Below, piece by piece: positions 25,485 to 32,236 of a stretch of 64,000 bases of DNA. Source of the DNA: Massilia sp. HP4 (lineage in GTDB: Bacteria > Pseudomonadota > Gammaproteobacteria > Burkholderiales > Burkholderiaceae_D); NCBI RefSeq assembly GCF_005222695.1, contig NZ_STGG01000035.1, positions 50,788-114,787 on the forward strand, in the 5' to 3' direction. The translations under genes were made by a program, and so were the position numbers. The stretch's first letter is position 1. Every line of letters starts with the position of its first letter. A model generated the notes under the pieces. The model saw only the letters and a list, made by a program, of their open reading frames with translations. It searched no databases and was not told the DNA's origin.

Positions 25485-25530
25485 AAGATATATTTACAAT
25501 CTATCTTATCTTGGCCTTGCCCCAAGTCAA
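25485..25530 (-). promoter_or_regulatory. nsrR promoter with NsrR box
   Basis: On the minus strand, TTGACT (25530-25525) and TAAGAT (25508-25503) are 16 bp apart. The 23-bp NsrR box at 25485-25507 has halves AAGATATATTT and CAATCTATCTT, nearly consensus at both outer ends, and overlaps the -10. The predicted start is near 25496. This is a simple autorepression layout. Confidence 0.7.
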
Positions 25531-25653
25531 GCAAACCGGCGCCAGCTTGCGCCTTTCTCCTCCCTCTGGCGGAGGCGCGGGGCCCCGGTCCATCCGTTCG
25601 GCCTAGGTCGCACGGCGCCTGCAGGGTAGCGCCGCCCTCGTTATACTGCGCGC

Positions 25654-26244
25654 ATGACGATCCCCCAACCAGGCGCCCACGCCGATTTCCAGACCCTAGT
25701 GGCGGCGCGCCGCAATTTCACGCTGCGGCGCCTGCACGCGCCCGGGCCCGACCGCGAAGCGCTCGACCGCATCGTCGAAGCGGCCGCCCACGCGCCCGAC
25801 CATGGCCTGTTGCGGCCGTGGCGCTTCGTGCTGATCCCGCAGGCGCGGCGCGGCGACCTGGGCGAGGTGTTCTCGGCGGCCCTGGCCGAGCGCGATCCCG
25901 GCTGCGACGAGGAAGCGCTGGCCACCGCGCGCGACAAGGCCTTTCGCGCGCCCTGCCTGCTGGTAGCGGTATTGCGCGACGATGCTGGAGCCAAGACGAT
26001 ACCGGTGGCCGAAAAGCTGGTGTCGCTCGGCTGCGCGCTCCAGAACCTGCTGCTGGCGGCTGGCGCCGCCGGTTTCGCGACCGGCCTGGCCAGCGGTGCC
26101 GCGATGGACGCCGCGGGCATGCGGCGCCTGCTGCGCCTCGCGTCCCATGAAAGCGCGATCTGCTTCATCGGTATCGGCACCGCGGCAATGGAAAAACCGC
26201 CGCGCCCGAGGCCGGACGCGGCGGATTACCTGAGCAGCATCTAG
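25654..26244 (+). CDS. Nitroreductase family protein
   Basis: 196 residues with the FMN-dependent nitroreductase fold, most like the short YdjA subgroup: RRNFTLRRLHAPGPDRE at the N-terminus for FMN phosphate contact, AAAHAPDHGLLRPWRF, and GCALQNLLLAAGAAGFAT in the dimer helix. Members reduce nitro compounds, quinones or enones with NAD(P)H; the physiological substrate is usually unknown. It starts about 150 bp from the nsrR promoter and faces away from it. The intervening DNA (25531-25653) shows no NsrR box oriented to it. It is convergent with the HMA-like gene. Confidence 0.85.
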   Translation: MTIPQPGAHADFQTLVAARRNFTLRRLHAPGPDREALDRIVEAAAHAPDHGLLRPWRFVLIPQARRGDLGEVFSAALAERDPGCDEEALATARDKAFRAPCLLVAVLRDDAGAKTIPVAEKLVSLGCALQNLLLAAGAAGFATGLASGAAMDAAGMRRLLRLASHESAICFIGIGTAAMEKPPRPRPDAADYLSSI

Positions 26245-26256
26245 GCTTATAGGGCG

Positions 26257-26502
26257 TCAGCCGCCGCCGCAGGCGCCGCAACAGCCGCTGGCGCGCGCCT
26301 GCCGCACGGGGAAGCCCGCGCGCGTGGCCGTGATGTCGATCTCGCGCGACGACGTCAGATCGCCGTCGTACAGCACCCTTACCTGGCTGGCGCCGGCATT
26401 CGCCTCGACCGCGTTCACGCCGGGTATCGCGCGCAGCCAGTAAAGGATGTGGTCGGCGCCGGGCTGGTCGAGCGCGGCGTCCAGTTGCAGGAGATGTTCC
26501 AT
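26257..26502 (-). CDS. Small ferredoxin-fold (HMA-like) protein with Cys-rich tail, downstream of nrdJ
   Basis: 81 residues. The first 65 fit the beta-alpha-beta-beta-alpha-beta pattern of heavy-metal-associated domains (ADHILYWLRAIPGVNAVEAN, then VRVLYDGD and ITATRAGF) but have no CXXC in the first loop. The only cysteines are in the tail, ASGCCGACGGG. The tail resembles a redox or metal-binding arm, like the swinging C-terminal cysteines of ribonucleotide reductases. The gene lies 31 bases after nrdJ with AAGGAA before the ATG, so they are probably cotranscribed. The function is not known; a metal or thiol role linked to NrdJ is an inference. Confidence 0.6.
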   Translation of the reverse strand: MEHLLQLDAALDQPGADHILYWLRAIPGVNAVEANAGASQVRVLYDGDLTSSREIDITATRAGFPVRQARASGCCGACGGG

Positions 26503-26533
26503 GAATGTGTTCCTTCAAAGGTGAGGTGAGCGG

Positions 26534-29029
26534 TCAGCCGCAGCTGCCGATGTAGTGGCACTCGGCGCAGTGCGCGCAGCCGTCGACTTTCTGCAGGGCG
26601 CGGGCGCCGCATTCCGGGCACTTGGCGGCGGCGGTAGCCGCATGCGGCTCGGGCGCGGCTGCCTCGGCGGCGGGCGGCTGTGCCGGTTCGGCATGGCTGG
26701 CTGCGCGCGCGGCCAGCGCCCGGTCGAGTTGGTCGACCGGCACCTGGTTGCCCTGGGCGTCCAGGAAACCACGCCGTATCAGCATCCGCTGCAGCATGAA
26801 GGCAATCGCCGCCACCTCCGAGTCGTGATAGACCGGCACCTGTACGCCATCTTCGCGGGTCAGGTGGCCGCAGCGAACCGGTCCTTTTTCCCACACCACC
26901 TCGCGCATATCGGCCAGGGCCTTGGCCACCGGGCTGCCGGCGCGCGCCGCCAGCGACAGCAGGCGCATGGTCGAGGTGATCCACTGGTGGCCGTCGCTGC
27001 GCTGGTTGGCCGGCATGAAGAACTCGAACGGCCGCTCGATGGTGACCGGACGGTCTTCGTGCAGGCCCTCGACGCGCAGGAAGCTGATGGTCAGATACAC
27101 TGCTTTCTTGCCTTCCTGGGTCGTGTATTCGACTTTCGAGGTCAGCGACTCCAGTTCGCCCAAGGGCCGCGATTCGAAGCGCTTGCGCAGTGGATCCGGT
27201 TCGGGCAGCGTGCTGCCTGGCGCAGCTTCGGACGCCGGCGCGGCCACGCTCAGCACGCTGCCGGTGACGCTGTTGGGGCGATAGGTGGCCAGGCCCTTCA
27301 GGCCGGCGCGCCAGGCTTCGGTGTACAGGTCCTTGAAGTCGGCGTAGGGATAGTCGGCCGGCACGTTGACGGTCTTCGAGATCGCGGTGTCGATATACGG
27401 CTGCACCGCTTCCATCATGCGCAGGTGATCCAGGGCCGGCATCTCGAGCGCGGTGACGAATTGCGGCGGCAGCGGCTCGCCTTCGTCGGCCTGCAGGCCC
27501 AGGTGGCGGTACAGGCGCCAGGCATGGTCGGCCACTTCATAGGTGCGGATGGTATCGTCCGGCATGCGCTTCCTGCGCTGGTAGACCCAGGAAAACGCCG
27601 GTTCGATGCCGTTCGAGGCATTGTCGGCGAAGGCCAGCGAGATGGTGCCGGTCGGCGCAATCGAGAGCAGGTGCGAATTGCGGATGCCGTGGCGCGCGAT
27701 GTCCTCGCGCAGGGCGTCCGGCAGGCGTCCGACGAACTGGCCGGCCAGGTAGCGCTCGGCGTCGAACAGCGGGAACGGCCCTTTTTCGCGCGCCAGCGCG
27801 ATCGAGGCCGCATAGGCGGCGTTGCGCAATTCGCGCGCGATGCAGGCCGCCATGGCGCGGCCTTCCGGCGCGTCGTAGCGCAGGCCGAGCATGACCAGGG
27901 CGCTGCCCAGGCCCATGAAGCCCAGGCCGATGCGGCGCTTGTTGGCGCCTTCCTCGGCCTGCTGCGGCAGCGGCCACTGGTTGGCGTCCAGCGCCAGGTC
28001 GAGCATGCGCACACCGATCGCTGCCACTTCGCGCATGGTGTCGAAGTCGAAGGCGGCGCCGGGCGTGAAGGGCTGGCTCACGAAGCAGGTCAGGTTGAGC
28101 GAACCCAGGTCGCAGCAGCCGTAGGGCGGCAGCGGCTGCTCGCCGCAGGGATTGGTGGCCGCCAGCCGCTCGCACCAGTACAGGTTGTTTTCCTGGTTCA
28201 TGCGGTCGATGAACAGCACGCCCGGCTCTGCGTGGTCGTAGGTCGAGCCGATCACCTTGTCCCATAGCGCGCGCGCCGGCACGCTGCGATACACCCACAG
28301 GCCGTCGTCGCGCTGGAGAGATCCGGCGTCGATCGCGTCCTGGGCGGGTGGGGCGCGGTGCACCAGGTCGACCTGCTCGTCGGCCAGCACCGCCCCCATG
28401 AAGGCGTCGGTGACGCCGACCGACAGGTTGAAATTGCTGAAGGCGCCGCCGTCCTTGGCGGCGATGAAGCGCTCGATATCGGGATGGTCGATGCGCAGCA
28501 CGCCCATCTGGGCGCCGCGACGGGCGCCGGCCGATTCGACCGTGCGGCAGGACGCGTCGAACACTTCCATGTACGACACCGGGCCGGAAGCGCGCGAGTG
28601 GGTGCCCTTGACCGCACTGCCGGCCGGGCGGATCGGGCTGAAATCGTAGCCGACGCCGCCGCCGCGGCGCATGGTCTCGGCGGCCTCGGCCACCGCCGTG
28701 TAGATGCCGGGCAGGCTGTCGTCCTCGCCGGTGATCGAGTCGCCCACCGGCTGCACGAAGCAGTTCATCAGGGTGGCCTTGATGCCCAGGCCAGCGGCGG
28801 AGTTGATGCGGCCGGCCGGCACGAAGCCGTGTTCCTGGGCCCACAGGAAGCGCCCCTCCATCTCGGCGCGCAGCGCCTGCGGCTCGTGGCTGGCCAGTGC
28901 ATGCGCCACGCGGGCGCGCACTTCCTCGATCGTGGTTTCCAGGCCGCGCGCGTATTTTTCGCGCAGGACGTCGGTCGATACCTCTTGTGGAGGCATGGCG
29001 GTGGTAATCAAGTGGTCTTTGGCGTTCAT
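26534..29029 (-). CDS. nrdJ: Adenosylcobalamin-dependent (class II) ribonucleotide reductase
   Basis: 831 residues. The ten-stranded barrel core has the active-site motif NPCGE with the thiyl cysteine C295, and a redox cysteine at C161 in [16 protein letters not shown]-type region follows (about 620-740), and the tail carries a zinc-ribbon-like [19 protein letters not shown] with the last cysteines placed for disulfide shuttling. Class II enzymes need vitamin B12 but not oxygen, so they supply dNTPs with or without air. It lies downstream of ubiUVT and the DGC gene on the same strand, but a 76-bp gap holds its own predicted promoter with an FNR-like site. No cobalamin riboswitch was seen upstream. 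Confidence 0.92.
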   Translation of the reverse strand: MNAKDHLITTAMPPQEVSTDVLREKYARGLETTIEEVRARVAHALASHEPQALRAEMEGRFLWAQEHGFVPAGRINSAAGLGIKATLMNCFVQPVGDSITGEDDSLPGIYTAVAEAAETMRRGGGVGYDFSPIRPAGSAVKGTHSRASGPVSYMEVFDASCRTVESAGARRGAQMGVLRIDHPDIERFIAAKDGGAFSNFNLSVGVTDAFMGAVLADEQVDLVHRAPPAQDAIDAGSLQRDDGLWVYRSVPARALWDKVIGSTYDHAEPGVLFIDRMNQENNLYWCERLAATNPCGEQPLPPYGCCDLGSLNLTCFVSQPFTPGAAFDFDTMREVAAIGVRMLDLALDANQWPLPQQAEEGANKRRIGLGFMGLGSALVMLGLRYDAPEGRAMAACIARELRNAAYAASIALAREKGPFPLFDAERYLAGQFVGRLPDALREDIARHGIRNSHLLSIAPTGTISLAFADNASNGIEPAFSWVYQRRKRMPDDTIRTYEVADHAWRLYRHLGLQADEGEPLPPQFVTALEMPALDHLRMMEAVQPYIDTAISKTVNVPADYPYADFKDLYTEAWRAGLKGLATYRPNSVTGSVLSVAAPASEAAPGSTLPEPDPLRKRFESRPLGELESLTSKVEYTTQEGKKAVYLTISFLRVEGLHEDRPVTIERPFEFFMPANQRSDGHQWITSTMRLLSLAARAGSPVAKALADMREVVWEKGPVRCGHLTREDGVQVPVYHDSEVAAIAFMLQRMLIRRGFLDAQGNQVPVDQLDRALAARAASHAEPAQPPAAEAAAPEPHAATAAAKCPECGARALQKVDGCAHCAECHYIGSCG

Positions 29030-29060
29030 CGGGTTCTACTGAGTGGGTGAAGTCTGGGTA

Positions 29061-29109
29061 TCCATCCACTATCCGCGCTTCGCCCGTCCGGCGCCTTAAA
29101 CCAATTCAA
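29061..29109 (-). promoter_or_regulatory. Predicted FNR/Dnr-type promoter of nrdJ
   Basis: A degenerate CRP/FNR site (minus strand TTGAATTGGTTTAA, 29109-29096) is centred at 29102.5. GATAGT at 29073-29068 can be the -10 and predicts a start at 29061, which places the site at -41.5, the class II activation position. The transcript would have a 32-base leader. The site has one mismatch in an outer TTGA/TCAA arm. Confidence 0.45.
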
Positions 29110-29504
29110 GAATCCTGGACCGCGCCCTGGCCTATGCTCTGCGCCAGCGCCCGGATATCCTGGGCGATGACCGCCGTCATCGTGCGCGCCTGGCCGGGGT
29201 CGACGTCATGGTGATACCGCTTCTTGACGCCGTGCTCGGCCAGCTGCCAGTGCAGGCTCGGTTCGATGCCGTGGCGCGCCAGGCAGCGGCGGGCGCACAG
29301 CAAGGGACAGCCGTCGATCACCGCCAGCGGACGGCCCGACCTGGCCAGCTTGAGGATCGGCTTGACGTCGCCGCCGATGCCGGCGATGCACGACATCTCG
29401 GCAACGCCCATGCGATCGAGTTCGAGGGCGACCTGGTTCGCGGTCTGGGCCGCGCTGGAGCAGCCCGAGCACGAATACACCACGGGGAAAGTTGTCTTGT
29501 CCAT
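29106..29504 (-). CDS. DGC-domain (putative zinc-binding) protein
   Basis: 132 residues. The name-giving motif is in VIDGCPLLCARRCLARHG, with an N-terminal CSGCSS; together these make the cysteine set thought to bind zinc in the DGC domain family. The function is unknown. It follows ubiT by nine bases, so it is probably the last gene of the ubiUVT unit and may serve iron-sulfur or metal supply to UbiU/UbiV. That role is inferred from position only. Confidence 0.75.
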   Translation of the reverse strand: MDKTTFPVVYSCSGCSSAAQTANQVALELDRMGVAEMSCIAGIGGDVKPILKLARSGRPLAVIDGCPLLCARRCLARHGIEPSLHWQLAEHGVKKRYHHDVDPGQARTMTAVIAQDIRALAQSIGQGAVQDS

Positions 29505-29513
29505 GCTGGTCTT

Positions 29514-30017
29514 TCAATGGGGACGGGGCGGTACGCCGGGGCGCCGCGCGGCCAGCGACGCCAGTACCCGGTGCGGCGCCAGCCAGGCGGGGTCGAACAG
29601 CGGGCCGTCGATCGCATCGAGCGTGTTCTTGACCATGAGCCCCAGCTCGGTGTCGCCTTCCATCAGCAGGCGGCGGCTGAAGAACAGGGTGTCCGGGTCT
29701 TCCTTGCGCGCCGCCAACTGGGCGAAGTCGTGCAGGCTGGCGCTGATGACGAGGTCGGGGGTATCGCCGCGCGCGGCCGGCTTGAAGGCGCTGCCGTTCC
29801 AGGCGAAGTCGAAGGCGATGCCGGCGTCCGGCGCGGCGAGGCGCAGGCGCTTGCCATGCAGGGCGGCGCGCACGTCGTCGGGCAAGTGGCGCAGCAGCGC
29901 CAGGTTGAGCGCGCTGGAGAAAAGCCGCGAGCCGGGAGCGGCCGGCAGCAGCGACAGCAAGCGCTTGACGGGGGCGGGCACGGGATGCGATTCAGGGTGC
30001 ATGAGTGGAGCTTTCAT
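29514..30017 (-). CDS. ubiT: UbiT, SCP2-domain accessory factor of O2-independent ubiquinone synthesis
   Basis: 167 residues with an SCP2 sterol-carrier domain (about 35-140; VRAALHGKRLRLAAPDAG, then DLVISASLHDFAQLAARKEDPDTLFFSRRLLMEGDTELGL in pieces typical of YhbT). In E. coli UbiT binds prenylated ubiquinone intermediates for the oxygen-independent route. It follows ubiV by six bases and precedes the DGC gene, fitting a ubiU-ubiV-ubiT operon. The start could instead be the ATG at 30002 (MHPES); neither has a strong ribosome binding site. Confidence 0.85.
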   Translation of the reverse strand: MKAPLMHPESHPVPAPVKRLLSLLPAAPGSRLFSSALNLALLRHLPDDVRAALHGKRLRLAAPDAGIAFDFAWNGSAFKPAARGDTPDLVISASLHDFAQLAARKEDPDTLFFSRRLLMEGDTELGLMVKNTLDAIDGPLFDPAWLAPHRVLASLAARRPGVPPRPH

Positions 30018-30023
30018 ATGTGG

Positions 30024-30911
30024 TCAGGCGGCGCACCGCTCGAGTCCGGGCCGGCCGTGCCAGAATCCATCGCAGGCCTGGTCCGGCATCAGGGGCGCCA
30101 TGCGCGCGGCTGCTTCCACCGGCGCGATGGCGCCGTCCACGGCGCCGCGCACCAGGGCCAGGATGGCGGGCATCTGGGTCGACTGTGGGCTCAGGCGCAG
30201 CACGTCCACGCCCATCGCACGCATGTCGTCGACCTCGGCCACCAGGTTGTAGACCAGGGCCGACTGGGTCTGGATGCCGTTCAGGACCAGGAACGGCTGC
30301 TTCTCGCGGGTCTGCATCACCAGGCCGTCGGGATGCTCGATGCAGCTGAAGCGGCAATCGTCCTTGGGCAGGTTGCGCTGGCGCGCAGTGAAGCAGCGCG
30401 CCGAGTACGCCAGCGGCAGGCGGCCGTAGGCGAAGACCTCGGTCTCGAGGTTCGCGGGGCGCTCGGCCAGCAGCGCGGCCAGGCCGGTCCTGGACATCTC
30501 GAGCGGCATCGCCCAGCGCGTGGCGCCCAGGCGCGCCACGATGCCGAGCGACTGGGCGCTGTACAGGTTCAGGTGCGGCCCGGCCACGAAAGGCTGGCCG
30601 CTCATGCAGTGGACCGCGCCCATGTCGTTGGCTTCGACCAGGAAGCGGCCATTGGACGCCACGCGGCGCATCGTGCCGAGGTCGGAGTGGGATTCGATCA
30701 GCACCTGGGTCGACAGCACCACCTGCTTGCCGGCCTGCTGCAGCAGTTCGGCCAGGGCCAGCCAGTCGGGCAGGCGCAGCTCGTGGCGGCGCGAACAGAC
30801 CGCTTCGCCGAGATAAACGATGTCGACCGGGCTGCCGGCCACCGCCTCATAGAACGCAAGGACGGTAGCGCGCGGCCAGTAGTACTGGATGGGGCCAAGG
30901 GAGATTTTCAT
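30024..30911 (-). CDS. ubiV: UbiV, O2-independent ubiquinone hydroxylation (U32 family)
   Basis: 295 residues of the U32 peptidase-like family. Cysteines C39, C173, C186 and C190 correspond to the [4Fe-4S] ligands of E. coli UbiV, with the last three at identical spacing (13 and 4). UbiU and UbiV form a heterodimer that hydroxylates ubiquinone precursors without oxygen, using prephenate as oxygen donor. It starts 16 bases after the ubiU stop. Annotations as a collagenase or protease would be misleading. It lets the cell make ubiquinone while respiring nitrate. Confidence 0.92.
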   Translation of the reverse strand: MKISLGPIQYYWPRATVLAFYEAVAGSPVDIVYLGEAVCSRRHELRLPDWLALAELLQQAGKQVVLSTQVLIESHSDLGTMRRVASNGRFLVEANDMGAVHCMSGQPFVAGPHLNLYSAQSLGIVARLGATRWAMPLEMSRTGLAALLAERPANLETEVFAYGRLPLAYSARCFTARQRNLPKDDCRFSCIEHPDGLVMQTREKQPFLVLNGIQTQSALVYNLVAEVDDMRAMGVDVLRLSPQSTQMPAILALVRGAVDGAIAPVEAAARMAPLMPDQACDGFWHGRPGLERCAA

Positions 30912-30927
30912 GCGGTTTGCTCCAATC

Positions 30928-31977
30928 CTACTTCCAGGGGCGGTGGTAGGCGCCGAGCGTGTGCTGCTGGCCTTCGGCGACCTTGTCGAGTGCCGCCATC
31001 CAGGCCGGCTTGAGCGAGAAGCGCTGGCCGGCGAGAACGGTATCGATCGCCTCGCGCCAGACGCGCGTGACTTGCGCCACATAGGCCGGGCTGCGCTGGC
31101 GGCCCTCGATCTTGATGGCGCGCGCGCCAAGGGCGGCCAGCTTGGGCAGGATCTCGAGCGTGTTCAGGCTGGCCGGTTCCTCGACCGCGTAATAGGTTTC
31201 ATCGCCGACGTCGAAGCGGCCCTTGCACAGGGTTGGATAGCCGGCATGCTCGCCCTCGCCGTAGCGGTCGATCAGCACCTCGTTCAGGCGTGCTTCGAGG
31301 CCCTTGGGCGTTTGCTGCCAGCGCACCGCCTTGGCCGGCGAGCAGACGCCGTGGGTATTGGGCGATTCGCCCGTCACATACGACGACAGCTGGCAGCGGC
31401 CCTCGACCATCACGCACAGGCTGCCGAAACCGAACACCTCGATCTCGACCGGGGTGCGTCCGATCAGGTGCTCGACCTGGCTCAGGGACAGCACGCGCGG
31501 CAGCACCGCGCGCGCGATGCCGAAGTGGCGGTGATAGAAATCGATGGCGTCCAGGTTGGTGGCCGAGCCCTGCACCGACAGGTGCAGGCGCAGGCCAGGA
31601 TGCACGCGCGCCGCGTACTCCATCAGGCCGGGATCGGCCAGGATGACGGCGTCGATGCCGAAGTCGGCGGCGCGGTCGATGGCGGCGCGCCAGGCGTCCC
31701 AGCCGGCGGCCTGGGGATAGGTGTTCAGGGCCAGGAACACCTTGCGGCCGTGCTGGTGGGCGTAGTCTATCCCGGAGCGGATGGCGTCCTCGCCGAAATT
31801 CAGGCCGGCGAAGTTGCGGGCGTTGGTGGCGTCGCGAAAACCGAGGTAGACGCAGTCGGCGCCGTGGTCGACGGCGGCCTTGAGGGCGGGCAGGCTGCCG
31901 GCGGGGCAGACCAGTTCCATGGGGGGACGCGCCGACAAGGCGTCCGCGGTGGGGGTGTCGTTCGGGGTGGATGTCAT
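30928..31977 (-). CDS. ubiU: UbiU, O2-independent ubiquinone hydroxylation (U32 family)
   Basis: 349 residues from the ATG at 31977. Cysteines C188, C195, C212 and C251 have exactly the spacing (7, 17, 39) of the four Fe-S cysteines of E. coli UbiU. Similarity to E. coli begins at M20 (MELVCPAGSLPALKAAV), so the ATG at 31920 is an alternative start; the longer one was kept because AAGGAGC lies upstream and the inner ATG has none. Partner of UbiV. It leads the operon and is preceded by a strong FNR-type promoter. It is divergent from norZ. Confidence 0.92.
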   Translation of the reverse strand: MTSTPNDTPTADALSARPPMELVCPAGSLPALKAAVDHGADCVYLGFRDATNARNFAGLNFGEDAIRSGIDYAHQHGRKVFLALNTYPQAAGWDAWRAAIDRAADFGIDAVILADPGLMEYAARVHPGLRLHLSVQGSATNLDAIDFYHRHFGIARAVLPRVLSLSQVEHLIGRTPVEIEVFGFGSLCVMVEGRCQLSSYVTGESPNTHGVCSPAKAVRWQQTPKGLEARLNEVLIDRYGEGEHAGYPTLCKGRFDVGDETYYAVEEPASLNTLEILPKLAALGARAIKIEGRQRSPAYVAQVTRVWREAIDTVLAGQRFSLKPAWMAALDKVAEGQQHTLGAYHRPWK

Positions 31978-32003
31978 GGGCAGCGGGAAGCTCCTTGGTA
32001 GCG

Positions 32004-32052
32004 TGCCCCGACTATAGCCACGGGCCCTGGCCGATGCATTGAACTGGTTCAA
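32004..32052 (-). promoter_or_regulatory. Predicted FNR/Dnr-activated promoter of ubiUVT
   Basis: A perfect palindrome with TTGA-N6-TCAA arms (minus strand TTGAACCAGTTCAA, 32052-32039) is centred at 32045.5. TATAGT at 32016-32011 is a good -10 and predicts a start at 32004, exactly 41.5 bp from the site centre, as for class II FNR activation. No -35 hexamer is needed at such promoters. The leader to the chosen ATG is about 27 bases. Confidence 0.65.
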
Positions 32053-32121
32053 GTAAGCAAATGCGCTGCGGCGCAGCGGGATAGCAAGGGTGCCGCACAG
32101 AGCATGTGGGGTCGCACTTAC

Positions 32122-32164
32122 TTGACCAGGCATAAGTTTTAAAGATACATACTATTTACATCTT
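32122..32164 (+). promoter_or_regulatory. norZ promoter with NsrR box
   Basis: A 23-bp NsrR-type palindrome at 32142-32164 has halves AAGATACATAC and ATTTACATCTT. A possible promoter has TTGACC (32122-32127) and TACATA (32146-32151) at 18-bp spacing, so the box would cover the -10. This predicts repression of norZ by NsrR and release by NO, the substrate of the enzyme. Confidence 0.68.
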
Positions 32165-32236
32165 AATTGGCGCGGGCCTAAGATTCGTCCCGGACGGCAC
32201 GCACGCCTTCCACCTTTCAATCACAAGGACATCTTC

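Noticed and set aside
26555..28267. Long plus-strand frame (570 codons) antisense to nrdJ, and similar ones antisense to narG, narX, ncgA and others.
   Set aside because: His/Arg/Gln/Gly-rich composition typical of the antisense of GC-rich genes, and no domains; the opposite strand holds clear genes.
29030..29105. Cobalamin riboswitch before nrdJ.
   Set aside because: The gap is too short and lacks the conserved B12-box sequence; only a promoter-like pattern is seen.
30024..31977. Collagenase/peptidase function for the two U32-family proteins.
   Set aside because: Four cysteines each match the Fe-S ligands of UbiU and UbiV, and ubiT is adjacent, so ubiquinone synthesis is far more likely.
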